From: Bacteroidales bacterium
GTDB lineage: Bacteria > Bacteroidota > Bacteroidia > Bacteroidales > F082
Reading direction: 5' to 3'
DNA length: 45,574 nt
Assembly (NCBI GenBank): GCA_030690365.1
Contig: JAUYGX010000058.1
Span: forward strand, 1 to 45,574
The notes under the pieces were generated by a model. The model saw only the letters and a list, made by a program, of their open reading frames with translations. It was not told the DNA's origin and ran no database searches. Every line of letters starts with the position of its first letter. The first letter of the stretch is position 1. Shown here piece after piece: positions 6,749 to 14,356 of the stretch. The translations under genes and the position numbers were made by a program.

Positions 6749-9259
6749 TCAATCAATTTCTCCCAGGCTGCGTAGCTTGATAACAGGAGACCTGGTGGTA
6801 TCCGACATACATGCTACCCGTATCCGCTCACCCGGTAACACATCGAAAAAATTGTCGCTCCATGGCCCTTTCATATTTGATTGTATCCATACATTTTTAG
6901 CCAGATGACGAGTGCTAAGGGTCACAACATAGCCGTTAGGCCCCTTTTCAACTTCAAACGCCAAACCAGGATTGGCATCGAGCAGCAGGTTCTTTGGTTT
7001 ATCAAAATAATGTAGTCCGTCCACCAGCAGTTCCTGCCCATCCCATACGCTGGCTTTTAACACAACCCGGTTTTTGCGCAGCCCGGTGCCTGTCAAATCT
7101 TTTAAGCTCAGTTGGAGGGCTTTTACACTGCTGCCTGCCGGCATCGAAAAGGAGGTTTGTCCGGCCTCCAGGGTATCGCCCTTAAAAGCAATTAGCTGCC
7201 AGCGTAACTCAGTGGCTCTGTCAATAGAACAATCGGAAACCACCCAAAATTCCAGGCTGTCGTTTGTTTCGACAAACGAAACCAGAAACTGGTCGTAGTT
7301 CTTTTTAACAGCATACTGCATGGCTTTCCAGTGGTGATCATAATCAATTCCCGACCAGGAAGTTACCGGCCAACAATCGTTTAATTGCCAATACAGGGTT
7401 CCCATGTTGTAGGGTCTGCCCCGGCGGTGAGCCTCGATGGCCATTTTAATACCCCTTGCTTGCAACAGCTGACTTACATAGATATAATCTTCAAAATTTT
7501 CAGGTACGCGGTAGTCTTGTTTCATGTATGAATGAATCAACTCCTTGCCGCGGGCATGTTTCTGGTGAACAGCCATCACTTCCGAATCCGGATTTCTATC
7601 TTCGGACCAAGTAAACGAATCAATGGTTTTTGGATCGGGCATACCCTGAAACCCATATTCACTCACAAAACGACCTACTTTGGCATTAAAGGATTCAAAG
7701 GGTTCCTCGCCCCACCAAACGCCCCAATAGTGCACATCGTCATGCCGGTAGGCTTCCTCCCGACCCCACCCTGTGGCGGGAGAACTGGGTACATATACCA
7801 TTCCGGGATTGTATTCATCTACTATTTGTGGCAGCATTCCCTCAAATAAATGTAAGTAATCGTTCCAGAGTTTTGTGGAATCTGATTTGGAATAGCCCAA
7901 TGATTTCTGCCAGCCCCAGTTATGCCAGGCTTCATCCACTTCGTTGTTGCCACACCAGAGTGCCAGGCTGGGGTGATTTCGCAACCTGATCACCTGCTGT
8001 CGGGCTTCCTGCCTCACATTGTCGACAAAGGCCGGATCTCCCGGATATACTGTTCCGGCAAACATAAAGTCCTGCCATACCAGGATTCCCAGCGAATCGC
8101 ACAAGTCGTAAAAATCATCTGAACCATATATTCCCCCACCCCAAACCCGCAGCATGTTGATATTAGATTGTTTGGCCATATTCAGCAAATCGCGTGTCCG
8201 GCTATGTGTTACCCTGGTCAGGAAGTTATCTTCAGGAATGATATTTGCTCCTTTAATATAGAGGGGTTTTCCATTGATGTTAAATTGAAATCCGGCTCCT
8301 GGTTTATCAGGAGTTTGGATAAGTTCCACCCTTCGAAGCCCCGCTTTAATGTGAACGGCCTCTTTGTTGTTATCATTCAACACAACAGTAAAGTTAGTGA
8401 GTTGCGACTCGCCCATCCCATTGGGATACCATAGTGCAGGAAAATTAAGTTCAATGGGTAACCGACCAGTGTTTTTACCTTGTTGCAGATCAAGTACGGT
8501 ATCTGCCATCAACTCACCGTTTACCAATACACTTAATTTTACCTGTTGATCATGTGTTGTTTCTATTTCGGTATTAACCATGATTTTTGCAACCGAATCA
8601 GAGACAAACTGTTGATGGACAAAGGTATTCAGCAACCGGGCATCCCCATTTCGGACTTCGAGGTAGGCCGATTTCCATATTCCCATGGTAATCAACGTGG
8701 GACCCCAATCCCAGCCAAACTGATAAGGTGCTTTGCGGGTAAAGGCCCTGATTTCGGGTAGCGGAATTCCATATTTTGTGGCTTTTACCTTATTCATGGC
8801 ATTGGGTGAATAGAAACATATTCTGAGGTGATTGCTTTTCTTGCGAAGAACCGCTTTTACAGGTACCACCCATTTGCGGAACATATTATCGGCCGTCAGT
8901 ATCAGGCTGTCGTTGAGCCAAACTTGTGCATAGGTATCCAAACCTTCGAACACCATGTTCACCTCCTTCTGCGAAAGCAAACCAGAATTCACATCAAAAG
9001 TGGTGCTGAAACACCAATTAGTATTTCCCACCCATTGTACTTTTTTTTCATTGTCGCGAAAAAAAGGGTCGCCGATAATACCTTTCGACATCAATGCCAA
9101 ATGCACATCGCCCGGATCGACTGAATCAACTGCAATTGAATCAGCAAAAGTTTGCAACTTCCAGTTCAGTTTCTTCAAATCCACCCGATCGGGTTCGATT
9201 TGGTTACAAGAGACGATAAACAGGATGATAAGCAAGAAAAACGTTCTGAATGACGACAT
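6749..9259 (-). CDS. GH2 beta-mannosidase, lipoprotein
   Basis: The 836-residue protein has a lipoprotein signal (IVSC, lipid-bearing C18), so it is probably anchored in the periplasm-facing or outer membrane. The GH2 fold is seen as an N-terminal jelly roll (WVGNTNWCFSTTF, then VFEGLDTYAQVWLN), an immunoglobulin-like domain and a TIM barrel. The barrel has the acid/base E440 in WCGNNEVDE and the nucleophile E534 in SEYGFQG. LYWQLNDCWPVTSWSGID near the barrel end is characteristic of beta-mannosidases rather than beta-galactosidases. The reaction is release of terminal beta-D-mannose from mannans or N-glycans. No PUL partners (SusC/SusD) lie within the window, so the substrate route is unknown. 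A TATTTTTG -7 box lies 25 nt upstream, back to back with the promoter of the reductase gene. Confidence 0.85.
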   Translation of the reverse strand: MSSFRTFFLLIILFIVSCNQIEPDRVDLKKLNWKLQTFADSIAVDSVDPGDVHLALMSKGIIGDPFFRDNEKKVQWVGNTNWCFSTTFDVNSGLLSQKEVNMVFEGLDTYAQVWLNDSLILTADNMFRKWVVPVKAVLRKKSNHLRICFYSPNAMNKVKATKYGIPLPEIRAFTRKAPYQFGWDWGPTLITMGIWKSAYLEVRNGDARLLNTFVHQQFVSDSVAKIMVNTEIETTHDQQVKLSVLVNGELMADTVLDLQQGKNTGRLPIELNFPALWYPNGMGESQLTNFTVVLNDNNKEAVHIKAGLRRVELIQTPDKPGAGFQFNINGKPLYIKGANIIPEDNFLTRVTHSRTRDLLNMAKQSNINMLRVWGGGIYGSDDFYDLCDSLGILVWQDFMFAGTVYPGDPAFVDNVRQEARQQVIRLRNHPSLALWCGNNEVDEAWHNWGWQKSLGYSKSDSTKLWNDYLHLFEGMLPQIVDEYNPGMVYVPSSPATGWGREEAYRHDDVHYWGVWWGEEPFESFNAKVGRFVSEYGFQGMPDPKTIDSFTWSEDRNPDSEVMAVHQKHARGKELIHSYMKQDYRVPENFEDYIYVSQLLQARGIKMAIEAHRRGRPYNMGTLYWQLNDCWPVTSWSGIDYDHHWKAMQYAVKKNYDQFLVSFVETNDSLEFWVVSDCSIDRATELRWQLIAFKGDTLEAGQTSFSMPAGSSVKALQLSLKDLTGTGLRKNRVVLKASVWDGQELLVDGLHYFDKPKNLLLDANPGLAFEVEKGPNGYVVTLSTRHLAKNVWIQSNMKGPWSDNFFDVLPGERIRVACMSDTTRSPVIKLRSLGEID

Positions 9260-9284
9260 GGCAATAGTTTAAAAATAGGGTAGT

Positions 9285-9292
9285 CAAAAATA
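9285..9292 (-). promoter_or_regulatory. -7 box (TATTTTTG) for the beta-mannosidase gene
   Basis: Minus-strand TAnnTTTG box 25 nt from the ATG at 9259. A possible TTG -33 element lies 23 nt further upstream. Divergent from the box at 9334. Confidence 0.5.
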
Positions 9293-9333
9293 AGTAAAAG
9301 CACCAATGAGAGTTGCAAAAACCCAAACTTTTG

Positions 9334-9341
9334 TACTTTTG
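9334..9341 (+). promoter_or_regulatory. -7 box (TACTTTTG) for the ferredoxin-NADP reductase gene
   Basis: TAnnTTTG box with an AGTTGCAA -33 element 18 nt upstream (TTG at 9313-9315) and the ATG 20 nt downstream. The same -33 sequence recurs before the box at 25595. Confidence 0.65.
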
Positions 9342-9361
9342 CGGCTTCAAATCTAATATAA

Positions 9362-10177
9362 ATGAATATGGACCTTTCGGGAGAGTTAAATTGCGTAATT
9401 ACCCAGTCGATTCAGGTGTCACCAATCATGAAAATTATTAAAGTAAAACCTAATGGCTGGCAATTTCCTGCTTTTACAGCGGGGCAGTTTGTTGCACTCG
9501 GATTGCCACCTGAAGCCTCCCGCTGTAAAGAATCGACTGAAGAGTTTGCCGTACCTGATCCCGATAAGTTGATCAAGCGGGCTTATTCCATCGCCTCATC
9601 GTCCACCGAAAACGTATTGGAATTTTATATCACCCTGGTGCATTCGGGTCAGTTAACTCCCCGGCTTTTCGATTTACAGATTGGCGACAAAGTGTGGATG
9701 GGCAAAAAGGCTATAGGGATGTTCACGCTGGATCAGATTTCGCCCGACCGGAATGTGATATTGATTGCCACAGGAACCGGCGTAGCACCTTACATGAGCA
9801 TGTTGCGCTCCAACGCATTGAGCCGCAAGGGGAAAATCAAAGTTATTCATGGAGCAGCCAATAGCTGGGATTTGGGATACTCATCTGAACTTAAATTGCT
9901 TTCGAGCATGTTCGGAAACTTCAGTTATCATCCCACCATTACCGAACCGGCCAAAGAACCTTCAGGATGGGACGGTGATACCCGTTTTATCGGAGACATA
10001 TGGTCGTCAGGGCTGGCTGAACAAAAATGGGGATTTAAACCCATGCCCGACAATACAGAAATCTTTTTGTGCGGAAACCCAAAAATGGTGGATGGCATGA
10101 AAGAATTGCTCGCCATAGACGGATTTGTCGATCATAAAAAAACCAGTCCGGGACAGATTCATGCTGAGGAATTTTAG
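9362..10177 (+). CDS. fpr: Ferredoxin-NADP reductase (FNR fold)
   Basis: The 271-residue flavoenzyme transfers electrons between NADPH and ferredoxin or flavodoxin in the cytoplasm. The FAD-binding RAYSIAS motif is at 73-79, the nucleotide-binding GTGVAPY at 138-144 and the C-terminal FLCGNPKMV near 241-249, all in the usual order and spacing for bacterial class I reductases. An insertion around residues 51-70 (rich in E, S and P) extends the FAD domain. Two start codons, 9362 and 9368, are possible. The next gene on this strand, 550 bp away, encodes a BFD-like [2Fe-2S] protein that could be a redox partner, although the intervening repeat block makes an operon doubtful. Confidence 0.85.
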   Translation: MNMDLSGELNCVITQSIQVSPIMKIIKVKPNGWQFPAFTAGQFVALGLPPEASRCKESTEEFAVPDPDKLIKRAYSIASSSTENVLEFYITLVHSGQLTPRLFDLQIGDKVWMGKKAIGMFTLDQISPDRNVILIATGTGVAPYMSMLRSNALSRKGKIKVIHGAANSWDLGYSSELKLLSSMFGNFSYHPTITEPAKEPSGWDGDTRFIGDIWSSGLAEQKWGFKPMPDNTEIFLCGNPKMVDGMKELLAIDGFVDHKKTSPGQIHAEEF

Positions 10178-10263
10178 GAAAAGCCAGGAGATGGAAGACG
10201 GACCCCCCCGATGGATATCGGGGCCATCGGGGGAAGTCAGAAGACTGAAGTCCGAAGCCGGAA

Positions 10264-10634
10264 AACCAATTTCATTTAAAATGTATATTATTACATGAAA
10301 GAATTGACCGCGACAGTTTCCCCCTTCGGGGGATTAAGGGGGTGAGAAGCCAAAAGCCAAAAGCCAAAAGCCAAAAGCCGGAAGCTGGAAGCTGGAAGTC
10401 AGACGGAAACCCAATATCATTTAAAAAGAATATTATTAAATCAAAGAATTAGCCGCGACAGTTTCCCCCTTTGGGGGATTAAGGGGGTGAGAAGCCGGAT
10501 CGGGGGAGTCGCCTGCTTGCCGATGGCAGGGGAGTTAAAAGCACTCTTAAAACCAATAGCATATGAAAAGAACATTATTACATGAAAGAATTAGCCGCGA
10601 CAGTTTCCCCCTTCGGGGGATTAAGGGGGTGAAA
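10264..10634. repeat. Three dispersed ~85-bp hairpin repeats, spaced ~143 bp
   Basis: Copies at 10264-10350, 10408-10495 and 10550-10634 share an A/T-rich half with a TATTATTA-like core, then CCGCGACAGTTT and a hairpin CCCCC-TTCG-GGGGG followed by ATTAAGGGGGTGA. The middle copy has TTTG as loop. The RNA would carry UUCG-type tetraloops. Sequence between copies is filled by heptanucleotide tandem repeats. The block occupies the gene-free stretch 10178-10726. Confidence 0.8.
10349..10378. repeat. Heptanucleotide tandem repeat GCCAAAA (x4)
   Basis: Four perfect 7-nt units, followed by two GGAAGCT-type units to 10396. It lies between copies 1 and 2 of the hairpin repeat. Confidence 0.8.
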
Positions 10635-10663
10635 AGTCAGAAGCATGAAGTGGGACATTGTTC

Positions 10664-10690
10664 CTGCTCCCTGCTCCCTGCTCCCTGCTT
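10664..10690. repeat. Heptanucleotide tandem repeat CTGCTCC (nearly x4)
   Basis: A run of CTGCTCC units lies 37 nt before the start codon of the small BFD-type gene. Seven-nt units could shift frames if translated, but they lie outside the chosen gene. Confidence 0.75.
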
Positions 10691-10726
10691 CAAACCTCAC
10701 ACTCCATTCATCCAAAAAATCAATCC

Positions 10727-10912
10727 ATGCCAAATTCACCCGACGATATCATTTGTAACTGCATGCAGATTTCGCGTGGCGAAATCATTGAATCCATATT
10801 GAAAATGGGAGCCACCACCGTTGAACAAGTAGGCGACCTATTAGAGGCAGGAACGGTTTGCGGGTCGTGTCAGGATGAAATTGAAGAAATCATTTCAGAA
10901 GCAGTAAAATAA
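10727..10912 (+). CDS. BFD-like [2Fe-2S]-binding protein
   Basis: This 61-residue protein consists solely of a bacterioferritin-associated-ferredoxin-type domain. Four cysteines are arranged as C-x-C (CNC at residues 10-12) and C-x-x-C (VCGSC near 45-48), separated by a helix-turn-helix containing GATTVEQVGDLLEAGT. This is the standard BFD signature for one [2Fe-2S] cluster. The start at 10727 was chosen because the conserved domain begins right after it, while the upstream frame is a low-complexity heptamer repeat. Likely roles are iron release from bacterioferritin or electron transfer with the reductase at 9362. It converges with the Crp/Fnr gene, 10 nt away. Confidence 0.8.
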   Translation: MPNSPDDIICNCMQISRGEIIESILKMGATTVEQVGDLLEAGTVCGSCQDEIEEIISEAVK

Positions 10913-10922
10913 CCTTGTCGGC

Positions 10923-11618
10923 TTAGCCGTTCCGGCCAATGCGCATCAACGACTCCTTTTTGAGTATTTCAAAATAGTCGGATCTGGAATCTACGATGCC
11001 TTCTTCTTTCCATTCCTTTAATACCCTGATCACACTTTCCTTGGTCATACCAGTAAGTTCAGCCATGTCCTGACGCGAAAGATGTGATTTAAATTTCTCA
11101 GCTTTAAAAACATCATCAGCCAGATAGATCAATGCTTCAGCCAATTTCCCCTGCATGTGTTTGTGGGCCAGGTTACCTATATTTTGATAGTGACGGATAA
11201 TTTTCTTGTTCAAAAAAGAAATCATGTCAAGGGCAAACTCGCTGTTTACTTCCAGTACCTTTTTAAAGGGTTCTACCGGAATAAAACAGGCCGTTGATTC
11301 GGCCAGAGCAGTTACAGTATAATGATGGCGGTTATCGCGTAAAAAACCAGGTCCGATTATCAGGGTCATTGGCCTTACCACGCTCATGATAAAATTGTTT
11401 CCCCCCTGATTTTCTATATGAATTTTAACCAAACCACTTGTCAAACATGCGATGTGAGTTAATGGGCCACCTTGTTTAAGCAATGTTTCGCCAGCGCCAA
11501 ACTTTACCTCAAACCTGGATTCATTTAACTTCTCCAATTGCGCATCGGTTAACGACCGAAATAAATCCAGCCTCTTATTGCATTCAGCACAATTATTTGA
11601 TATGCATGTTTCTGTCAT
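10923..11618 (-). CDS. Crp/Fnr-family transcription regulator with N-terminal cysteines
   Basis: The 231-residue regulator has a cyclic-nucleotide-binding-type beta roll (about 20-140), a dimerisation helix and a winged helix (about 178-220; LSRQDMAELTGMTKESVIRVLKEW). The N-terminus carries C5, C10 and C13 ahead of the sensor domain, with further cysteines near 58 and 111. FNR-type sensors use three N-terminal cysteines plus one internal cysteine for a [4Fe-4S] cluster, so oxygen or NO sensing is plausible, although the spacing differs from E. coli FNR. It is a clear paralogue of the regulator at 21235, with shared motifs such as NNRHHYT/DNRHHYT, and is divergent from the cytochrome operon starting at 11828. 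An FNR-like site lies between them. Confidence 0.85.
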   Translation of the reverse strand: MTETCISNNCAECNKRLDLFRSLTDAQLEKLNESRFEVKFGAGETLLKQGGPLTHIACLTSGLVKIHIENQGGNNFIMSVVRPMTLIIGPGFLRDNRHHYTVTALAESTACFIPVEPFKKVLEVNSEFALDMISFLNKKIIRHYQNIGNLAHKHMQGKLAEALIYLADDVFKAEKFKSHLSRQDMAELTGMTKESVIRVLKEWKEEGIVDSRSDYFEILKKESLMRIGRNG

Positions 11619-11694
11619 ATATCAATTATTATACTTACATTTGTCCATCATGTGCCACAAATTTCATATATCATTGCAAATATCAACATAAATA

Positions 11695-11708
11695 ATGACA
11701 TATATCAA
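11695..11708. promoter_or_regulatory. FNR-like operator candidate
   Basis: ATGA-CATATA-TCAA is one mismatch from the FNR-type palindrome TTGA-N6-TCAA. It lies in the divergent gap between the Crp/Fnr gene and the 6-heme lipoprotein gene. A related ATATATCAAT stretch at 11620-11630 is not palindromic. No binding evidence is available. Confidence 0.35.
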
Positions 11709-11827
11709 TCAGAAATGGTTTTATTATTAATAAACATGAATACATGTCAATGGCTGCATCTGAAATGAAAGGAACAGTTTCCTTAATCTTGTGGTGCGAA
11801 ATCATTCTAACTAAAATTATCATAATC

Positions 11828-12889
11828 ATGAAAAAAATCAACAATTTTTTCTTCATCGGCGCAGTAGCCTTGATGCTGGTTGTCAGCGCTTCTTGTACAA
11901 AAGAGGGTCCTCAGGGGATTGCCGGTAAAGATGGCACAAACGGTACCAATGGTACCAATGGTACCGATGGAACAGCAACCTGCGTCGAGTGCCACAGCAG
12001 CAATCAGGTTATTTACGCCAGAGAAAACCAATGGGCAGCATCCATGCATGCCACCGGAGCCGCTTTTGAAAGAAACGAAGGTGAATGTGCAATATGTCAC
12101 ACAAGCCAGGGTTTCCGTGGCAATTTGGATGGCAGTTACGACTGGACAGCAGCAGGAGCTATGATTAACAATCCTAACCCACAGAACTGCTACACCTGTC
12201 ACCAGATTCACGAAACGTACACGGCGGCTGACTTAACACTAACAGTTGCTTCAGATGCAGCTATTGCTCTCAGAAACACCACCAATACCCACAATTTTGG
12301 TAAAGGCAATGTTTGTGCCAGTTGTCACCAGGGTCGTACAGTTGATCCTTTCCCTGTAGCTGGCGGAGATTCCATCGTAGTTGGCTCCTCACGTTATGGT
12401 GTTCACCATGGTCCTCAATCCAACACCCTTGCTGGTGTAGGTATGGGATTATTTGAAGTGGGTAGTGGTCTGGTTAACTCAGCTCATGCAACACTAATTG
12501 CTGATGCTTGTGTAAACTGTCACATGGCCGAAGCTTTCGGAACACAATCAGGTGGTCACTCCATGTGGATGGGCTACGAATATCACGGAGCCACAGTTCT
12601 GAATACTGTTGGTTGCGAAGTTAGTGGTTGCCATGAAGGTGAAGATGTACAGGCAATGACAGAAGAATTTCAGGCTGGAATTGCTACCTTATTAGCTGAG
12701 TTAAAAGTTAAACTGGATGCTGCCGGTATTACTGCCGAAGGAAGCGACAATTCAGTTAACGGAAAATATTCAGGACTTGTTGCCGGCGCTTGTTTAGATT
12801 ACAAAGCCCTTACAGAAGACAAGAGTCTGGGTGTTCACAATCCCAAGTATGTTAAAAAATTGCTTACAAACCTGAATGAAGCTTTATAG
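11828..12889 (+). CDS. Multiheme cytochrome c lipoprotein with collagen-like linker
   Basis: The start at 11828 gives a lipoprotein signal (VVSASC, lipid C23) and 353 residues. Residues 26-49 are Gly-x-x triplets (GPQ, GKD, repeated GTN), a flexible collagen-like spacer between lipid anchor and heme domain. Five CXXCH sites are at 52-56, 87-91, 121-125, 163-167 and 228-232. A sixth site, C263 to C268-H269, is CX4CH, seen in some multiheme cytochromes. No catalytic signature of nitrite or hydroxylamine enzymes is visible, and the last 70 residues are helical and heme-free. The lipid anchor plus spacer fits an outer membrane, perhaps surface-exposed, electron carrier. It is the first gene of the cytochrome locus and is followed by a terminator, so it may be expressed at a different level from the genes behind it. 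Confidence 0.85.
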   Translation: MKKINNFFFIGAVALMLVVSASCTKEGPQGIAGKDGTNGTNGTNGTDGTATCVECHSSNQVIYARENQWAASMHATGAAFERNEGECAICHTSQGFRGNLDGSYDWTAAGAMINNPNPQNCYTCHQIHETYTAADLTLTVASDAAIALRNTTNTHNFGKGNVCASCHQGRTVDPFPVAGGDSIVVGSSRYGVHHGPQSNTLAGVGMGLFEVGSGLVNSAHATLIADACVNCHMAEAFGTQSGGHSMWMGYEYHGATVLNTVGCEVSGCHEGEDVQAMTEEFQAGIATLLAELKVKLDAAGITAEGSDNSVNGKYSGLVAGACLDYKALTEDKSLGVHNPKYVKKLLTNLNEAL

Positions 12890-12913
12890 TGTATTAAAGA
12901 AATATGAATGATC

Positions 12914-12943
12914 TAAAAAAGGCTTCAGTTTTGAGGCCTTTTT
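12914..12943 (+). terminator. Intrinsic terminator after the 6-heme lipoprotein gene
   Basis: AAAAAGGC pairs with GCCTTTTT across a 12-nt loop, ending in T5, 25 nt after the stop codon. Confidence 0.7.
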
Positions 12944-12973
12944 AGTAATTAAAAACCCTAGAAATTAAAAGAC

Positions 12974-13357
12974 ATGAAACGTTACTACAATTTCTCGTTA
13001 TTCGTTCTGTTGGTGGCTACTCTTTTCTTTGCCTCTTGCCAGTATGATTTTGAAGTGAAACCCGCTCCGGAGCCACCACCAGTTCCAGGTGACACCCTTA
13101 GTTTTTCAGCTGAAATAATACCTATTTTCACAGCAAAATGTGTCGCATGCCATGGGGGTAGCCAAGCTCCGGATTTAAGAGCTGACAACGCATACAACAG
13201 CATCCAAACCTTAGTTAACCTGGCAATTCCCGCTGACAGTGAGATATACACCTGGCCAAATCCAACAAATACAGCAAAACATGCCTGGAAAAAATATTCA
13301 GATACTGAGGCCGCAAAAGTGCTATTTTGGATTGAACAAGGAGCGTTAAACAATTAA
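12974..13357 (+). CDS. Monoheme cytochrome c-like lipoprotein
   Basis: This 127-residue protein has a lipobox (FFASC, C22), a proline-rich spacer (PAPEPPPVPGD, 30-40) and one CXXCH (CVACH, 56-60) preceded by FSAEIIPIF. This is the layout of small class I-type cytochrome domains in which the heme site follows IF-x-x-x-C. The final KVLFWIEQGALNN resembles the last helix of this domain. It probably shuttles electrons on the periplasmic face of a membrane. The gap to the following beta-barrel gene is 11 nt, implying one transcript. Confidence 0.8.
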   Translation: MKRYYNFSLFVLLVATLFFASCQYDFEVKPAPEPPPVPGDTLSFSAEIIPIFTAKCVACHGGSQAPDLRADNAYNSIQTLVNLAIPADSEIYTWPNPTNTAKHAWKKYSDTEAAKVLFWIEQGALNN

Positions 13358-13368
13358 AAAACTGAACG

Positions 13369-14253
13369 ATGAACACACTCATTAAATACACGACAATAGG
13401 CCTGCTGATGTTCCTGCTTTTGGGAGGATCACTGGTGGCACAAGAAGAAAATGCCGTAGACAAAAGACCTGTCAGAGAACCTTTCTCAAGTGGCATTCTA
13501 ATCGACAACCAAACTTCTCTAATCCCCGCAGCCAAAACACTGGAAATGCTTATTCAACACCGGTTTGGGAACGTTAATGCCAATGGTGTTAAGGATTTGT
13601 ATGGAATTTATGCTCCGGGAGCCAATATTCGCATTGGATTTAACTATACACTGATCAATAACCTGATGATTGGATACGGTATTACCAAGAATAACATGTA
13701 CAGCGATTTTCAGGCTAAATACAATGTTATCGAACAAACCCGCTCAAATAGCATCCCTGTTACTGTAACATTGTACGGAAATATGGCTATCGACGGCAGA
13801 AATAAAGATGTATTTGGACTTGATTATAAAGGAAGCAACCGTTTATCCTATTTTGCTCAATTGATAGTTGGAAAAAAATTCAACGATTGGTTATCATTGC
13901 AGGTAAATACCAGCTTTAGCCACTATAACTTGGTGGACACATCTTACGATCATGATGCTGTTGGTGTTGGAATTTCAGGTAGAATTAAATTCTCAACACA
14001 ATCTTCCATCATTTTCCAATATGACGTACCATTGCGTATTAAAAGCATATCAGAAAACAGGGGATTTAAACATCCTTCCTTACCAAACTTTGCCATTGGA
14101 TATCAAGCTTCTACCGGAACCCATGATTTTCAGGTCTATATTTCAACCGCTAGTGGCATCGTACCTCAGGACATGTACATGCGCAACTCGAACGATTTCC
14201 TGAATGGTGATTTCATGATTGGATTCACCATCACACGACTCTGGGGTTTCTAA
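13369..14253 (+). CDS. DUF5777-type outer membrane beta-barrel protein
   Basis: The 294-residue protein has a Sec signal peptide (cleaved near residue 24, SLVAQ-EE). The rest is a run of amphipathic strands ending in an aromatic residue (final F, TRLWGF), as expected of an outer membrane barrel. Motifs such as RPVREPFSSGILIDNQT and HRFGNVN are recognisable from the DUF5777 family, which is recurrently found beside cytochrome and YceI genes in Bacteroidota. It is co-transcribed with the monoheme lipoprotein gene 11 nt upstream. I infer a porin-like role, possibly housing a cytochrome as MtrB does, but length and strand number (perhaps 12-14) are lower than in MtrB. Confidence 0.75.
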   Translation: MNTLIKYTTIGLLMFLLLGGSLVAQEENAVDKRPVREPFSSGILIDNQTSLIPAAKTLEMLIQHRFGNVNANGVKDLYGIYAPGANIRIGFNYTLINNLMIGYGITKNNMYSDFQAKYNVIEQTRSNSIPVTVTLYGNMAIDGRNKDVFGLDYKGSNRLSYFAQLIVGKKFNDWLSLQVNTSFSHYNLVDTSYDHDAVGVGISGRIKFSTQSSIIFQYDVPLRIKSISENRGFKHPSLPNFAIGYQASTGTHDFQVYISTASGIVPQDMYMRNSNDFLNGDFMIGFTITRLWGF

Positions 14254-14305
14254 GATTTCCCATTTTATTTGACATTGCCAAAAAACTAATTTTCATCACA
14301 TAATA

Positions 14306-14335
14306 CCCTGACTAAGACCCCGGTCTTAGTCAGGG
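14306..14335. terminator. Perfect 14-bp inverted repeat between barrel and 7-heme genes
   Basis: CCCTGACTAAGACC and GGTCTTAGTCAGGG pair perfectly around a 2-nt centre. There is no T-run on the plus strand, so it may act as a weak terminator, an mRNA-stabilising hairpin or a dimeric protein site. Confidence 0.5.
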
Positions 14336-14356
14336 TTCATAAACCAACCAACAGCT

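Noticed and set aside
10264-10634. CRISPR or tRNA cluster in the G/C-rich repeats
   Set aside because: Only three copies, hairpins of the wrong shape, intervening DNA of unequal low-complexity content; no cloverleaf.
11807-12211. 134-codon minus-strand frame opposite the 6-heme lipoprotein gene
   Set aside because: It mirrors the GTN repeat and heme codons; the plus strand has a lipobox and CXXCH motifs, so the antisense frame is a shadow.
11828-12889. Octaheme nitrite or hydroxylamine reductase
   Set aside because: Only six heme sites and no CXXCK or catalytic Tyr/Lys pattern; better described as an electron carrier.
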